Part shown: positions 8,554 to 17,424 of the stretch, in pieces
Layout of the letters: each line of letters starts with the position of its first letter
How positions within the stretch are numbered: position 1 is the first letter of the stretch
From: Saprospiraceae bacterium
Lineage (GTDB): Bacteria; Bacteroidota; Bacteroidia; Chitinophagales; Saprospiraceae
Direction: 5' to 3'
NCBI GenBank assembly: GCA_024762995.1
Contig: JANTGI010000017.1
Coordinates: 1-35,377, forward strand
DNA length: 35,377 bases
The notes under the pieces: generated by a model
Database searches by the model: none
What the model saw: the letters and a program-made list of their open reading frames with translations, nothing else
What the model was told of the DNA's origin: nothing
Made by a program: the position numbers and the translations under genes

Positions 8554-10233
8554 ATGCAACCAATCATAGAATGCGTCCCTAATTTTAGCGAAGGAAGAGA
8601 CCTAAAAATAATTAAAGAAATTACCGATGCCATTAGCTCCGTAGAAGGCATCAATCTTTTAGACGTGGACCCCGGAAAAGCCACGAATAGAACAGTAGTC
8701 ACTTTTGTTGGTGCGCCGGACGACGTGGTAGAAGCTGCCTTTTTGGGTATCCAAAAGGCCGCAGAGTTAATCGATATGACCAAACATCGCGGCGAACACC
8801 CGCGTATGGGGGCTACAGATGTGTGTCCTATGATACCTATTTCAGGCATTTCCATTGAAGAGACGGTCGCTTACGCCAAAAAACTTGGTGAAAAAGTGGG
8901 CAAAGACCTAAAAATTCCGGTCTATTTATATGAAGCTGCAGCAACATCTCCGGATAGAACCAATCTCGCCGTCATCAGAGCCGGAGAATACGAAGGATTT
9001 AGTCAAAAAATTAAAGACAAGAAATGGAAGCCGGATTTCGGCCCCGACCAAATCGGTACGGCAGGTGCCACTGTCATCGGTGTCCGGGATTTTTTGATTG
9101 CTTACAATATCAACCTAAATACCACCTCCGTGCGCCGAGCCAACTCCGTCGCTTTTGACATCAGAGAAAAAGGTCGCATCGCTCGCAAAGGAAATCCAAT
9201 CACCGGCGAAATCATCAAAAATAAAAATGGCCAACCTACCCGCACACCCGGCAAATTAAAGGGCGTAAAAGCCATCGGCTGGTACATCGACGAATATGGT
9301 ATCGCCCAAGTAAGCATGAACATCACCGACATTCAGACCGTCCCCTTGCATATCGCCTTTGAAGAGAGTCAAAAAAGCGCCATTAGACGGGGAATGATTG
9401 TATCCGGTTCCGAGTTGGTGGGCATGGTACCTTTAAAAGTACTGACAGATGCCGGCAAATATTTTTTGCACAAGCAAAAACGTTCGTCCGGAGTTGCTGA
9501 AAAAGAATTAATTCACATCGCTGTAAAATCAATGGGGCTGGATGACTTAACTCCTTTTGACCCGGACAAAAAGATAATTGAGTATAGCTTACGCAAAAAA
9601 GGAAGCCAACTGGTCGATATGGATTTGGTAGAGTTTGCAGATCTAACATCGTCCGAAGCTCCGGCTCCGGGTGGCGGCTCGATTTCCGCATATGTAGGCG
9701 CCTTAGGAGCTTCGTTAGGAGCGATGGTGGCCAATTTATCCGCCGGCAAGCGGGGTTGGGATCACCGATTCAAATATTTTTCGGATTATGCCGAGCAAGG
9801 CCAGCGTCTCAAAAAAGAATTACTACATCTTGTAGATGAAGATACCCAAGCTTTCAATCGCATCATAGCCGCATTCAGACTGCCCAAATCGACCGATGAA
9901 GAAAAAAAACAACGTAGCCAAGCCATTCAGGAAGCAACCATTTATGCCACTCAAATTCCACTAAAAACGATGAAAGTGGCTTTTGAATCCATCCATTTGG
10001 CGAAAGCCATGGCCAAAAACGGAAACCCTAACTCCGTCACGGATGCAGGTGTAGGAGCACTTTGTGCCAAAACGGCCGTCCACGGCGCATGGCTCAACGT
10101 AAAAATTAATGCCAAAGACATCAAAGATGAAAAAATCAAACAAGACATTTTAGCGCAAGCGGAAGTCATCGCCAAAAAAACGGACACCGCCGTAGCAGGT
10201 ATCCTTAGAACAGTCAACCGAATCATCGCTTAG
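8554..10233 (+). CDS. ftcD: Bifunctional glutamate formimidoyltransferase / formimidotetrahydrofolate cyclodeaminase
   Basis: 559 aa, close to the length of the animal bifunctional enzyme. The N-terminal part transfers the formimino group of formiminoglutamate (from histidine breakdown) to tetrahydrofolate, and the C-terminal part converts 5-formimino-THF to 5,10-methenyl-THF and ammonia. Residues 1-330 carry ECVPNFSEGRD (6-16) and HRGEHPRMGATDVCP (78-92); His82 aligns with the catalytic histidine known from the mammalian protein. The cyclodeaminase domain starts near 360 with LVDMDLVEFADLTSSEAPAPGGGS. There is no frame break between domains. No other histidine-utilisation gene is in the window. 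Cytoplasmic. Confidence 0.95.
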   Translation: MQPIIECVPNFSEGRDLKIIKEITDAISSVEGINLLDVDPGKATNRTVVTFVGAPDDVVEAAFLGIQKAAELIDMTKHRGEHPRMGATDVCPMIPISGISIEETVAYAKKLGEKVGKDLKIPVYLYEAAATSPDRTNLAVIRAGEYEGFSQKIKDKKWKPDFGPDQIGTAGATVIGVRDFLIAYNINLNTTSVRRANSVAFDIREKGRIARKGNPITGEIIKNKNGQPTRTPGKLKGVKAIGWYIDEYGIAQVSMNITDIQTVPLHIAFEESQKSAIRRGMIVSGSELVGMVPLKVLTDAGKYFLHKQKRSSGVAEKELIHIAVKSMGLDDLTPFDPDKKIIEYSLRKKGSQLVDMDLVEFADLTSSEAPAPGGGSISAYVGALGASLGAMVANLSAGKRGWDHRFKYFSDYAEQGQRLKKELLHLVDEDTQAFNRIIAAFRLPKSTDEEKKQRSQAIQEATIYATQIPLKTMKVAFESIHLAKAMAKNGNPNSVTDAGVGALCAKTAVHGAWLNVKINAKDIKDEKIKQDILAQAEVIAKKTDTAVAGILRTVNRIIA

Positions 10234-10250
10234 ATGTAAGTCCCATGCAA

Positions 10251-10664
10251 TCACTCCACTGCAGGATATTCCACAAAATTACGGGGGGTCTCATAAAGCC
10301 GTACCGAGAGCGCTAGGTCTTCTCGAATATGCTTGCGCAAAATTGTCCAAATCGTATAGCAAATATGCTCAGCGGTAGGCACTAGACCTTGCATTTCGGG
10401 AACGTCCACATTTAAGTTCTTGTGATCAAACCGGTCCTCAATCCGTGTTTTGATGATTTCTTTGAGATCTTTTAAATCAATCAAGTAGCCGGTATCGGGA
10501 TTCACTTCGCCCGTGACTCTCACCACCAGGTCGTAATTATGACCATGAAAATTTGTATTTGCACAAGGCCCAAAGACTTCTCTATTTTTCTCATCCGTCC
10601 AATTAGGATTAAAGATACGGTGAGCCGCATTAAAGTGAGCCTTTCTAAAAACGGATATGCGCAT
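10251..10664 (-). CDS. queD: 6-pyruvoyl-tetrahydropterin synthase / QueD family protein
   Basis: 137 aa. The family acts on dihydroneopterin triphosphate, giving 6-carboxytetrahydropterin (queuosine pathway) or 6-pyruvoyltetrahydropterin. The zinc triad is visible as His15 (AHFNAAH), His40 and His42 (FHGHNY), with Cys34 as the catalytic cysteine (GPCANTN) and a C-terminal glutamate in VRLYETPRNFVEY. DHKNLN and PTAEHIC are also typical. It converges with ftcD, only 17 bp between stop codons. No queC or queE lies nearby, so QueD is the default assignment; a PTPS role in another pterin route cannot be excluded. Confidence 0.85.
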   Translation of the reverse strand: MRISVFRKAHFNAAHRIFNPNWTDEKNREVFGPCANTNFHGHNYDLVVRVTGEVNPDTGYLIDLKDLKEIIKTRIEDRFDHKNLNVDVPEMQGLVPTAEHICYTIWTILRKHIREDLALSVRLYETPRNFVEYPAVE

Positions 10665-10699
10665 AACAACTGATTACTTGATGTACATTTTGTCCTAAA

Positions 10700-10720
10700 T
10701 GTAAGTGTTTAGGTACTCCC
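10700..10720 (+). repeat. Copy of TGTAnnTGTTTAGGTAC intergenic repeat
   Basis: TGTAAGTGTTTAGGTACTCC; related copies lie at 15544-15563 (plus) and 18523-18541 (minus), all intergenic. The invariant core is TGTTTAGGTAC. Confidence 0.65.
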
Positions 10721-10951
10721 AAAAAAGCCAGACATCCGGAATATTAACTGAATGGGTGGCTTAGATAGGTTATAACATCCTATTTGATGCTTTGTTTTTG
10801 ATAAATGGTTCGGTAAAAAAAAGAGCCATATTTAATCGTCTGAAAAAAATATCCATTAAGGTATCCGATAAAGTCCCATAGAGACGACACACTACAGGCT
10901 GGGATTTTAGTCTGCATTTTTTTTACGTCGTACCTACGGCACTCATTGAAT

Positions 10952-10990
10952 CGGCACATTCCGGCTTACGTCCCCTGCTGGAATGTGCCG
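10952..10990. repeat. 11-bp perfect inverted repeat upstream of susC
   Basis: CGGCACATTCC (10952-10962) pairs with GGAATGTGCCG (10980-10990) across a 17-nt loop. It is flanked by similar direct sequences (GGCACTCATTGAATC before it, GGCACTATTTAAATC after it), suggesting a compound repeat element. Confidence 0.65.
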
Positions 10991-11111
10991 TGCCGCTGGC
11001 ACTATTTAAATCATTTCTTTAAGAGACACAATTAGAATGATTACCGAACAATTGTATTTAAAAAAAAGCGACTAAATACACTCATTTTCCAATATTTCCC
11101 TACCTTGGCTT

Positions 11112-11159
11112 TTCCTGACAAGGATTATGATTTATCCCATAAAAATTAATTGTCAGGAA
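11112..11159. promoter_or_regulatory. 10-bp perfect inverted repeat near susC
   Basis: TTCCTGACAA (11112-11121) and TTGTCAGGAA (11150-11159) are separated by 28 A/T-rich bases, 57 nt before the susC ATG. It could be a pair of half-sites for a regulator of the susCD genes or an mRNA leader stem. Role is inferred from position only. Confidence 0.4.
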
Positions 11160-11216
11160 CTCACTTTTTTTCGATCGGTTTTTTGCTCCGGTCAGTTAAC
11201 TTTTTAAACAAATTTT

Positions 11217-14192
11217 ATGAAAAACAAAAACAAATTATTGGGATTTGTGGCCTTAAAAACGTCATTTTTCCGGTTTGTTACAATCGGCCTGCTGCTAAGC
11301 TTTAGCGTGGCATCGTTTGCACAACACACCTTAAAGGGGGTTGTTACAGACCAAAATAGTGGTGAGCCACTAATTGGAGTGAGTGTTTTGTTGAAAAACA
11401 CCACGATAGGTACGGCGACGGATGTAGATGGAAGCTACATGCTCAAGCTGACAGAACCACATGACAAATATGTCATAGTATTTAGCTACCTGGGCTATAC
11501 GCCGGTAGAAAAGACCTTAACAGAATCAGAATTGGACCAACCTTTGGATGTCGCTTTAAGCGAAGATGTTATTGGGTTGAGCGAAGTAGTCGTAACGGGT
11601 GCTTCAGAGCTTACCTCCAAAAAACAGTATGGAAATGCGATTAGTACCGTCAATGAACAACAAATTTCTCGTTCGGGCTCAACCGCTATTGACAAAGCCC
11701 TTGCGGGAAAAGTAGCCGGCGCCCTGATTAGTCAAAACTCCGGAAACCCGGCAGGTGGTGTATCTGTTACTTTGCGTGGATATAGCACTGTCGTGGGTAA
11801 TTCTAACCCACTTTATATTGTGGATGGAGTCATTATTGACAATTCTTCGTCTGAATTAATTGATTTGGGTGGGTACGCCCAAAACCGGTTAGTAGATATT
11901 AATCCGGATGACATTGACCGGATTGAGATTATCAAAGGGGCTTCTGCGGCGGCAATTTATGGCTCTAGAGCATCCAACGGTGTCGTACAAATCTTCACTA
12001 AACGCGGGAAAGCAGGCAAACCTAGAATCTCTTTTGGTACTAGCGTCAACTGGAATAGCTTACGCAAAGAGATTGAAGAAAACATGGAGCCTTTCAAATG
12101 GGCGGTACCGGGTAACCCTGACAGTACCAGACTTATCCCAACCAAGAGGTACAAAATGCAAGACTACATTTTTCATACGGGGATGGGTACCAACAACAAC
12201 CTGTCGGTATCCGGTGGTAATAGCAAAACTAAATACTATGCTTCGATTGGCTATTTGAAAAATGAAGGGATCATCAGAAACACTGATTTTCAACGCTATG
12301 ATGCCAAGATTAACTTAGATCAAAGTATCAATCATTGGTTAAAAGCAGGTGCCAGTTTCAATTATATTACTTCAAAAAGTAAAGAAGTGCCCAACGGAGG
12401 TATCAGTGCTTTCTATGGTGCCTTGACAGGTATGAATTTTAACCACAATGCCTATAATCCCGAAGCAGATGCTTCCGGCAACTACGAGAGTCCTCAAGGT
12501 TGGGTACCAAATCCGGTCGAAGCTATTGAGACTTTTAAATTTGGGCAAGAAATTGACCGGATGCTCGGTAATTTCAATTTGACAGCGACACCCGCAAAAG
12601 GTGTAACCATCAACTACTTGGTCGGTGTGGACAGATACACGCACAATGCCAGTGGATTTTTGCCCATTGGCGCACATTCGGGCAACAAAACGGGATGGGC
12701 TAGGTCCGCAGTAAAGACCTCCTTTTTAATCAACCATGATTTAAACCTGAAGTATAGAACTCAATTTTCTAACCAAATAAATTCCACCAGTTGGTTAGGA
12801 TTTTCTTTGCAAAAAGATCACACTTTCGTCTTGGCACAAACATCTGACCACCTTTCTCCGGTTGTCAACTCAACAGGTGCCGGTGAGATTGTATCTTATG
12901 GAGAGACAAGGATAGAAAGAATTATTGAAGGAGCCTTTTTTCAGCAATCTTTCGGGTATGCCGACAAGTTATTCTTAACCGGGGCCATTCGTTTGGACGC
13001 AGCATCTCCATTTGGTAGTGATGCGGGAGTAGCCATGTATCCCAAAGTTAGCCTATCCTATGTGCTGTCAGAAGAGCCTTTCTGGAAAGAAAACATCGGA
13101 AGTGCCATGAATACCTTCAAAGTTAGAGCTTCTTATGGTGAAGCCGGTAATATGACCGCTTTGGGTGCTTACGAAAAGTTCGATAACTATAATCCTCAAC
13201 CATATGGCGGTGTCACCGGCTTAGAGCCTAGCACCAGAATGGGTAACGCCAACCTAAAACCGGAGCGTCAGAAAGAGTTGGAATTTGGGGTAGATGCCGG
13301 TTTTTTAAATAATCGCTTGGGCTTTGAATTCACTTATTTTAATGTAAATATCAATGACCTATTACTCGAAAGAGTACTAGCGCCTAGTACAGGATTTAGT
13401 ACCCGATTTGAAAATGTAGGCACCATGACCAACAAGGGTCTTGAATTACTCGCTCGTGGAGCAATCATTCAAAACAAAAATTTCAGTTGGTTAACAACGG
13501 TCAATTTCTCAAAAGTAAAGAATAGCGTTGATGGTATCGAAGGAGGTATCTTGAAGCTACCAAAGAGTTTTGGTATTTCTGTCGCCAAAAATGGAGAGGC
13601 TTTGGGTGTTATTAATGGTTATTATTATGCGAGAAATGACGATGGAAGCATCAAGCTGGATGCTCGTGGATGGCCTAGCAGAGCACAGAAGAACGGGGTC
13701 AATGACCGAAAAATCATTGCAGACCCAAATCCTGACTGGACGGGTAGTTTGATTAATGAGTTAAACTATAAATCCTTCTCTCTTAGCTTCCAATTTGATG
13801 CCGTTCAAGGCTTTGATGTTTTTAATTTTACCGACAGGGTAAGTTCCAGGCCAATATTTGGTGGCGGACGCTACGATGCGGCGGAAATTCGTGGAGACTT
13901 AGTCCGTGGTTACAACAAAGCCTCTTATAATATTTGGGAGCGGTATATTGAGGATGGTTCGTTTATCAAATTAAGAGAATTATCCTTTGGATATACATTT
14001 GAGCCAAAGACGCCTGCTATTAGTCGAATGCGTTTGTATTTGACCGGAAGAAACTTGATTTCTTTTGACAACTATTCCGGCTGGGATCCTGAAGTAAGTA
14101 CCTCCGGTCAGACCAATGGAGTACGAGGATTCGATTTTAATGAAGTTCCCATTCCAAAGACCATCCAAATTGGTCTAAAAATGGATCTTTAA
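11217..14192 (+). CDS. SusC/RagA-type TonB-dependent outer-membrane transporter
   Basis: 991 aa, typical for the family. It forms a 22-strand barrel that, with its SusD-like lipoprotein lid, imports a large ligand (glycan or peptide) using TonB. A long signal peptide ends at about residue 36 (VASFA). The carboxypeptidase-regulatory-like domain follows (about 38-115; LKGVVTDQNSGEPLIGVSVLLKNT, FSYLGYTPVEKTL). The plug domain (about 120-240) has LRGYSTVVGNSNPLYIVDGV and IEIIKGASAAAIYGSRASNGVVQIFTKRG, a SusC hallmark. The barrel ends IPKTIQIGLKMDL with the expected terminal hydrophobic pattern. susD begins 26 nt later. No glycan-degrading enzyme, sensor or anti-sigma gene is adjacent, so the ligand is unknown. 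Confidence 0.95.
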   Translation: MKNKNKLLGFVALKTSFFRFVTIGLLLSFSVASFAQHTLKGVVTDQNSGEPLIGVSVLLKNTTIGTATDVDGSYMLKLTEPHDKYVIVFSYLGYTPVEKTLTESELDQPLDVALSEDVIGLSEVVVTGASELTSKKQYGNAISTVNEQQISRSGSTAIDKALAGKVAGALISQNSGNPAGGVSVTLRGYSTVVGNSNPLYIVDGVIIDNSSSELIDLGGYAQNRLVDINPDDIDRIEIIKGASAAAIYGSRASNGVVQIFTKRGKAGKPRISFGTSVNWNSLRKEIEENMEPFKWAVPGNPDSTRLIPTKRYKMQDYIFHTGMGTNNNLSVSGGNSKTKYYASIGYLKNEGIIRNTDFQRYDAKINLDQSINHWLKAGASFNYITSKSKEVPNGGISAFYGALTGMNFNHNAYNPEADASGNYESPQGWVPNPVEAIETFKFGQEIDRMLGNFNLTATPAKGVTINYLVGVDRYTHNASGFLPIGAHSGNKTGWARSAVKTSFLINHDLNLKYRTQFSNQINSTSWLGFSLQKDHTFVLAQTSDHLSPVVNSTGAGEIVSYGETRIERIIEGAFFQQSFGYADKLFLTGAIRLDAASPFGSDAGVAMYPKVSLSYVLSEEPFWKENIGSAMNTFKVRASYGEAGNMTALGAYEKFDNYNPQPYGGVTGLEPSTRMGNANLKPERQKELEFGVDAGFLNNRLGFEFTYFNVNINDLLLERVLAPSTGFSTRFENVGTMTNKGLELLARGAIIQNKNFSWLTTVNFSKVKNSVDGIEGGILKLPKSFGISVAKNGEALGVINGYYYARNDDGSIKLDARGWPSRAQKNGVNDRKIIADPNPDWTGSLINELNYKSFSLSFQFDAVQGFDVFNFTDRVSSRPIFGGGRYDAAEIRGDLVRGYNKASYNIWERYIEDGSFIKLRELSFGYTFEPKTPAISRMRLYLTGRNLISFDNYSGWDPEVSTSGQTNGVRGFDFNEVPIPKTIQIGLKMDL

Positions 14193-14218
14193 TTCACTCA
14201 ATTTGAAAAATTAAGAAA

Positions 14219-15538
14219 ATGAAAATTATAAAATTATTCCTTTTTCTAACGGTGCTGGCTTCTTTGGCCTCTTGTAATTTGGATTTAGCCAATCCCAATG
14301 CAGCCACCGAAGCAGACGTATTGACCACGAAGGATGGTCTTTTGGCATTGGCCAAAGGCGTCGAGCACAGATATGCCACTTCTACCTTGCCGGCAGCGAT
14401 TTTAACTCCCGGTATTTCCGGTAGAGAAATTGCTGCGATGACAACCTTTTCTTCTTTAGAAGAATTAGAAGATGGTGGCGCCCAATTGGCAAGCGAAAAT
14501 GAACGAGTAACTCGTCTATTCGCCCGTACGATGCGCACCAAAGGCATGGCAGAAACCTTACTGGACAATATGGACAATGTAAGTATGAATGCAGGCACCA
14601 AGTCCGCATTAAGGGCCCATGCCACACTTTTTCGCTCCATGTGCCTTGGTATTTTGGCGTATAATTGGGAAAAAGTCCCTGCTAAAAACTCCAAAAATAA
14701 TGATGCTCAGTTTGTGGATAGAGAAGCAGCTTTGAGAGACGCCATCGCGCAAATGTCATCTGCTTTGACTGCCTTGGAAGCAGAGCCTGCAAGTGATGAG
14801 TTCAATAAAACATTAAGTGGTATAGACTTGAATGATGCCCTTAATCTATACATTGCACGATTTAATTTGATTGTTGGGGACTATGATGGAGCTATAGATG
14901 CCGCAAAGAAGGTAAATCTTGCTGCCGCCCCATCCTATTTCTATTATGATGCACAGAATCCGAACGGCATTTTCACCACCATGTTTGAAGGAACTATTGA
15001 GTATGCCCCTATTGTCAATTTTGGTTTACCCACGACACTAACTCCGGATGCCGGCGATCAACGTGTTGGATTCTATCTGGCTTCCGTCACTAAATCAGGC
15101 ATTCACTTTGATGTCGATAGTATTGTCGCCCCATTTTTCAATGCGGCAGATGCGGGGATTCCGGTTTATTATCCTAGTGAAGCTACGTTAATTTTAGCGG
15201 AAGCTTACGCAAATAAGGATGATTTTGATACTGCGGAAACTTATCTCAACGAGGTGCGAAAAAAGGCAGCCGCCGATGATGTTTTGGGCATCGGTGCCGG
15301 ATTATTGACAGATTTTACCGCCAATAATGACAAACAAAAATTATTGAACGAAATCTACAAAAATCGTCGGATCGAGTTATTTTTATCCGGTTTGGGGCTA
15401 GAAGACAGCCGCAGATTGGGTCGCCCTACTCCACCTGCCACGGTGGACTATAGTGCTGAAAGAAATCGGAACTTTTACCCTTATCCTGCTGATGAGCGTT
15501 TAAATAATCCGAACACACCTGCTAATCCGACTTTGTAA
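14219..15538 (+). CDS. SusD/RagB-type outer-membrane nutrient-binding lipoprotein
   Basis: 439 aa, at the short end of the family. It is the surface lipoprotein that caps the SusC barrel and binds the ligand. The signal peptide ends in the lipobox LASC (Cys19). TPR-like helices typical of SusD are visible (YPSEATLILAEAYANKDDFDTAETYLNEVRKKA), and the C-terminal signature EIYKNRRIELFLSGLGLEDSRRLGRP and RNFYPYPADERLNNP is characteristic. It follows susC by 26 nt in an obvious operon. Ligand-binding residues cannot be assigned. Confidence 0.92.
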   Translation: MKIIKLFLFLTVLASLASCNLDLANPNAATEADVLTTKDGLLALAKGVEHRYATSTLPAAILTPGISGREIAAMTTFSSLEELEDGGAQLASENERVTRLFARTMRTKGMAETLLDNMDNVSMNAGTKSALRAHATLFRSMCLGILAYNWEKVPAKNSKNNDAQFVDREAALRDAIAQMSSALTALEAEPASDEFNKTLSGIDLNDALNLYIARFNLIVGDYDGAIDAAKKVNLAAAPSYFYYDAQNPNGIFTTMFEGTIEYAPIVNFGLPTTLTPDAGDQRVGFYLASVTKSGIHFDVDSIVAPFFNAADAGIPVYYPSEATLILAEAYANKDDFDTAETYLNEVRKKAAADDVLGIGAGLLTDFTANNDKQKLLNEIYKNRRIELFLSGLGLEDSRRLGRPTPPATVDYSAERNRNFYPYPADERLNNPNTPANPTL

Positions 15539-15562
15539 AAATATGTAGCTGTTTAGGTACCC

Positions 15563-15575
15563 CTGTCTTTGACAG
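15563..15575 (+). terminator. Small hairpin after susD
   Basis: CTGTC, loop TTT, GACAG lies 24 nt after the susD stop and is followed by AAAATAGTC and then five T. A weak terminator for the susCD operon is plausible. Confidence 0.4.
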
Positions 15576-15584
15576 AAAATAGTC

Positions 15585-15609
15585 ATTTTTGTGTATGTTG
15601 CACCTGCCT
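15585..15609 (+). repeat. 25-nt intergenic repeat, copy 1
   Basis: Begins ATTTTTGTGTA and ends ACCTGCCT. It matches 28155-28179 at 22 of 25 positions, and both copies directly follow a small CTGT...ACAG hairpin downstream of a stop codon. A looser copy is at 10916-10940. Confidence 0.6.
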
Positions 15610-15631
15610 TGCCTAAATAGTTACAATGTAC

Positions 15632-15667
15632 TTGCGAGTCTGCCTACTTCCGTAGGCAGACTCGTAA
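15632..15667. terminator. Strong hairpin between convergent susD and glycosyltransferase genes
   Basis: CGAGTCTGCCTAC (15635-15647), loop TTCC, GTAGGCAGACTCG (15652-15664) is a perfect 13-bp stem, extendable by a G-T and two T-A pairs to 16 bp. It ends 10 nt before the stop of the minus-strand glycosyltransferase. A bidirectional terminator or REP-type palindrome fits. Confidence 0.75.
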
Positions 15668-15677
15668 ATACTCCCTT

Positions 15678-17165
15678 TCAATCCTTTCCGCTCAAAAACT
15701 TAGAACGAATCGCCCAAAAGAATACTAAACCATAGCCTACCGCCAAAACGCCATGAAAAAACACAAAACCATATAATCCCAGAGACAAAGAATGCCAAAA
15801 CCCAAAAGCAAAATATATCGCTAATACCCCTTCTAACAGTACAATCTTATCCAATTGAATAGAAAAATAAGACTTTTTGCGCAAGCGACCTGATGCGCTC
15901 TCCTCTCCAAACTTCGGCGTCCGGACAAACTCCGATGCTTGCCCCCAATATCCCTTTATCACTGCATACGCATTGTGCAAAGACATGCCCAATGAAAGCC
16001 CCAGAAACAAAGGATAAAACAACATCAACTTTATAAACCGAACCCACACATTGCCCCTAAACCTTACTCTATTCAAGTTCGCAATAAAGTAATTCATCGA
16101 AAGCCCTATCAAGGCCAAAAATGAAACAACGGCTAAAGGCATCACCTTGGGCACCTGAAAACTTAGAAAAGAGGCCGGCACGCTAAAAATCGTCGCCACC
16201 ACAATCGCTACAAAAATCGAACTTGTCAGCAAATGAGCCGTGCCCTGCACCTTAACGAGAAGATTTTGGTTGGACTGCCACAGGGGCTTTAGTAGGAGTT
16301 TTGCAGTTTCTGCCCCCCCTTTCATCCATCGAAATTGTTGAGATTTGAGACCGAAGATTTCGGCCGGTAGTTCAGCGGGGGCACCTACATCGGAATAATA
16401 TTTAATTTTCCACCCTTTAAGTTGGGCGCGATAGCTTAAATCTAAATCTTCCGTCAAGGTATCCGCTCGCCAGCCACCCGCATCCACAATTGTGGTCTTA
16501 CGCCAAATTCCTCCTGTCCCATTAAATTGAAGAAACAAATGCCCGTTCATACGCCCCACTTGCTCGATAATAAAATGAATATTTAACAACAGGGCTTGGA
16601 CACGGGTCAATATATTCTCTGTTTCATTAAGATGCTCCCAGCGCGTCTGCACGACCCCGACTCGGGCATCACGAAAACGGGGCATCAGCTTGCGCAAAAA
16701 ATCCGGCCTAGGCATAAAATCCGCATCAAAAATAGCGATAAACTCCCCCTTCGCCATAGGCAAGGCGTCCTCCAAAGCCCCTGCTTTAAACCCCGAGCGA
16801 TTGATACGATGAATATGCTTGATATCGAGCCCCTTGGCTTGATACGCCTTCACTTTTCGCGCAATAATCTCCTTGGTTTCATCCGTAGAATCATCCAAAA
16901 CTTGTATTTCTAATAACGGATAATCTAATTGGGCGACCTGATCAATAAGCCTTTCCACCACGTACATCTCATTATAAACCGGCAACTGAACGGTCACAAA
17001 AGGAAAATCAAAATCTTCGGACGCTTGCCCATCCTTAGGCTTTCGCAAAAAATAATAAATTAACAAATGGACTTGAAGCAACCCAAACACCGCCACAATA
17101 AAAACAGCTATCGAATAAATCCCTAAAGAGAGCCATCCCAACACAGTCCGTATTTCGTCTATCAT
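15678..17165 (-). CDS. Cellulose-synthase-like family 2 glycosyltransferase
   Basis: 495 aa. This is a processive-type GT2 enzyme of the inner membrane, likely building a beta-linked polysaccharide. An N-terminal membrane helix (about 14-40) precedes the catalytic domain with LPVYNE (61-66), DDSTDET (91-97), the FDADF metal motif (146-150), TLTEDLDLSYR (236-246) and QQFRW (276-280), the complete D,D,D,QxxRW set. Several hydrophobic helices follow (about 310-400 and 440-490). The arrangement resembles bacterial CslA-type mannan or glucan synthases. No c-di-GMP-binding PilZ domain or cellulose-operon partner is adjacent, so the product is unknown. A TACCTTTG box ends five bases before the ATG. 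Confidence 0.9.
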   Translation of the reverse strand: MIDEIRTVLGWLSLGIYSIAVFIVAVFGLLQVHLLIYYFLRKPKDGQASEDFDFPFVTVQLPVYNEMYVVERLIDQVAQLDYPLLEIQVLDDSTDETKEIIARKVKAYQAKGLDIKHIHRINRSGFKAGALEDALPMAKGEFIAIFDADFMPRPDFLRKLMPRFRDARVGVVQTRWEHLNETENILTRVQALLLNIHFIIEQVGRMNGHLFLQFNGTGGIWRKTTIVDAGGWRADTLTEDLDLSYRAQLKGWKIKYYSDVGAPAELPAEIFGLKSQQFRWMKGGAETAKLLLKPLWQSNQNLLVKVQGTAHLLTSSIFVAIVVATIFSVPASFLSFQVPKVMPLAVVSFLALIGLSMNYFIANLNRVRFRGNVWVRFIKLMLFYPLFLGLSLGMSLHNAYAVIKGYWGQASEFVRTPKFGEESASGRLRKKSYFSIQLDKIVLLEGVLAIYFAFGFWHSLSLGLYGFVFFHGVLAVGYGLVFFWAIRSKFLSGKD

Positions 17166-17170
17166 AGCCC

Positions 17171-17178
17171 CAAAGGTA
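17171..17178 (-). promoter_or_regulatory. -7 promoter box TACCTTTG, five bases before the start codon
   Basis: A full match to TAnnTTTG on the minus strand, with GGGCT between it and the ATG at 17165. Such spacing would put the transcription start at or next to the ATG, giving a leaderless or nearly leaderless mRNA. Confidence 0.6.
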
Positions 17179-17424
17179 AGCGGTCTCCTTCATCTTGAAA
17201 AATATTTTATTGTCTTGAATAGAACAAATCGAGACGCTCCATGACTGGGCGCAGTCGGGTTTTGTCCCCATTTCTTATCAAAAAAATAGAACACGAACCA
17301 GCCTTGGCAAGTTTAAACACTGATTTTTCCTGCGGAATAGGAATGGATTCTCAAGGATAATTTACTGGCGTAAATTTTGGCAGATTTCACATAGATTCCC
17401 ATCATCTTTGGAGTATTATTTCAA

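Larger units (their letters stand above)
10665..11216. other. 552-bp intergenic region upstream of susC with several repeats
   Basis: No gene is evident. In order it holds a TGTAnnTGTTTAGGTAC repeat (10700-10720), a copy of a T-rich repeat (10916-10940), an 11-bp perfect palindrome (10952-10990), a degenerate copy of a dispersed 29-bp repeat (11018-11040), and a 10-bp perfect inverted repeat (11112-11159) close to susC. A TAACTTTT near 11197 is a weak promoter candidate for susC. Confidence 0.6.
15544..15625. repeat. MITE-like intergenic element with imperfect terminal inverted repeats
   Basis: The left end TGTAGCTGTTTAGGTAC (15544-15560) is the imperfect reverse complement of the right end TGCCTAAATAGTTACA (15610-15625). 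Between them lie a small hairpin and a 25-nt sequence that recurs at 28155-28179. Size, terminal inverted repeats and recurrence of the ends at 10700 and 18523 suggest a small non-autonomous element. No transposase is present. Confidence 0.5.

Noticed and set aside
12001-13000. CCGG looks over-represented (8 in this 1-kb stretch by my count)
   Set aside because: Frequent CCG before G in proline codons and TCC/GCC before GG in Ser-Gly and Ala-Gly pairs can explain it; the signal is modest compared with GCGCAAGC.
15678-17165. Identification as bacterial cellulose synthase BcsA
   Set aside because: It lacks a PilZ domain and Bcs partners and is shorter; a general CslA-like processive GT2 label is safer.
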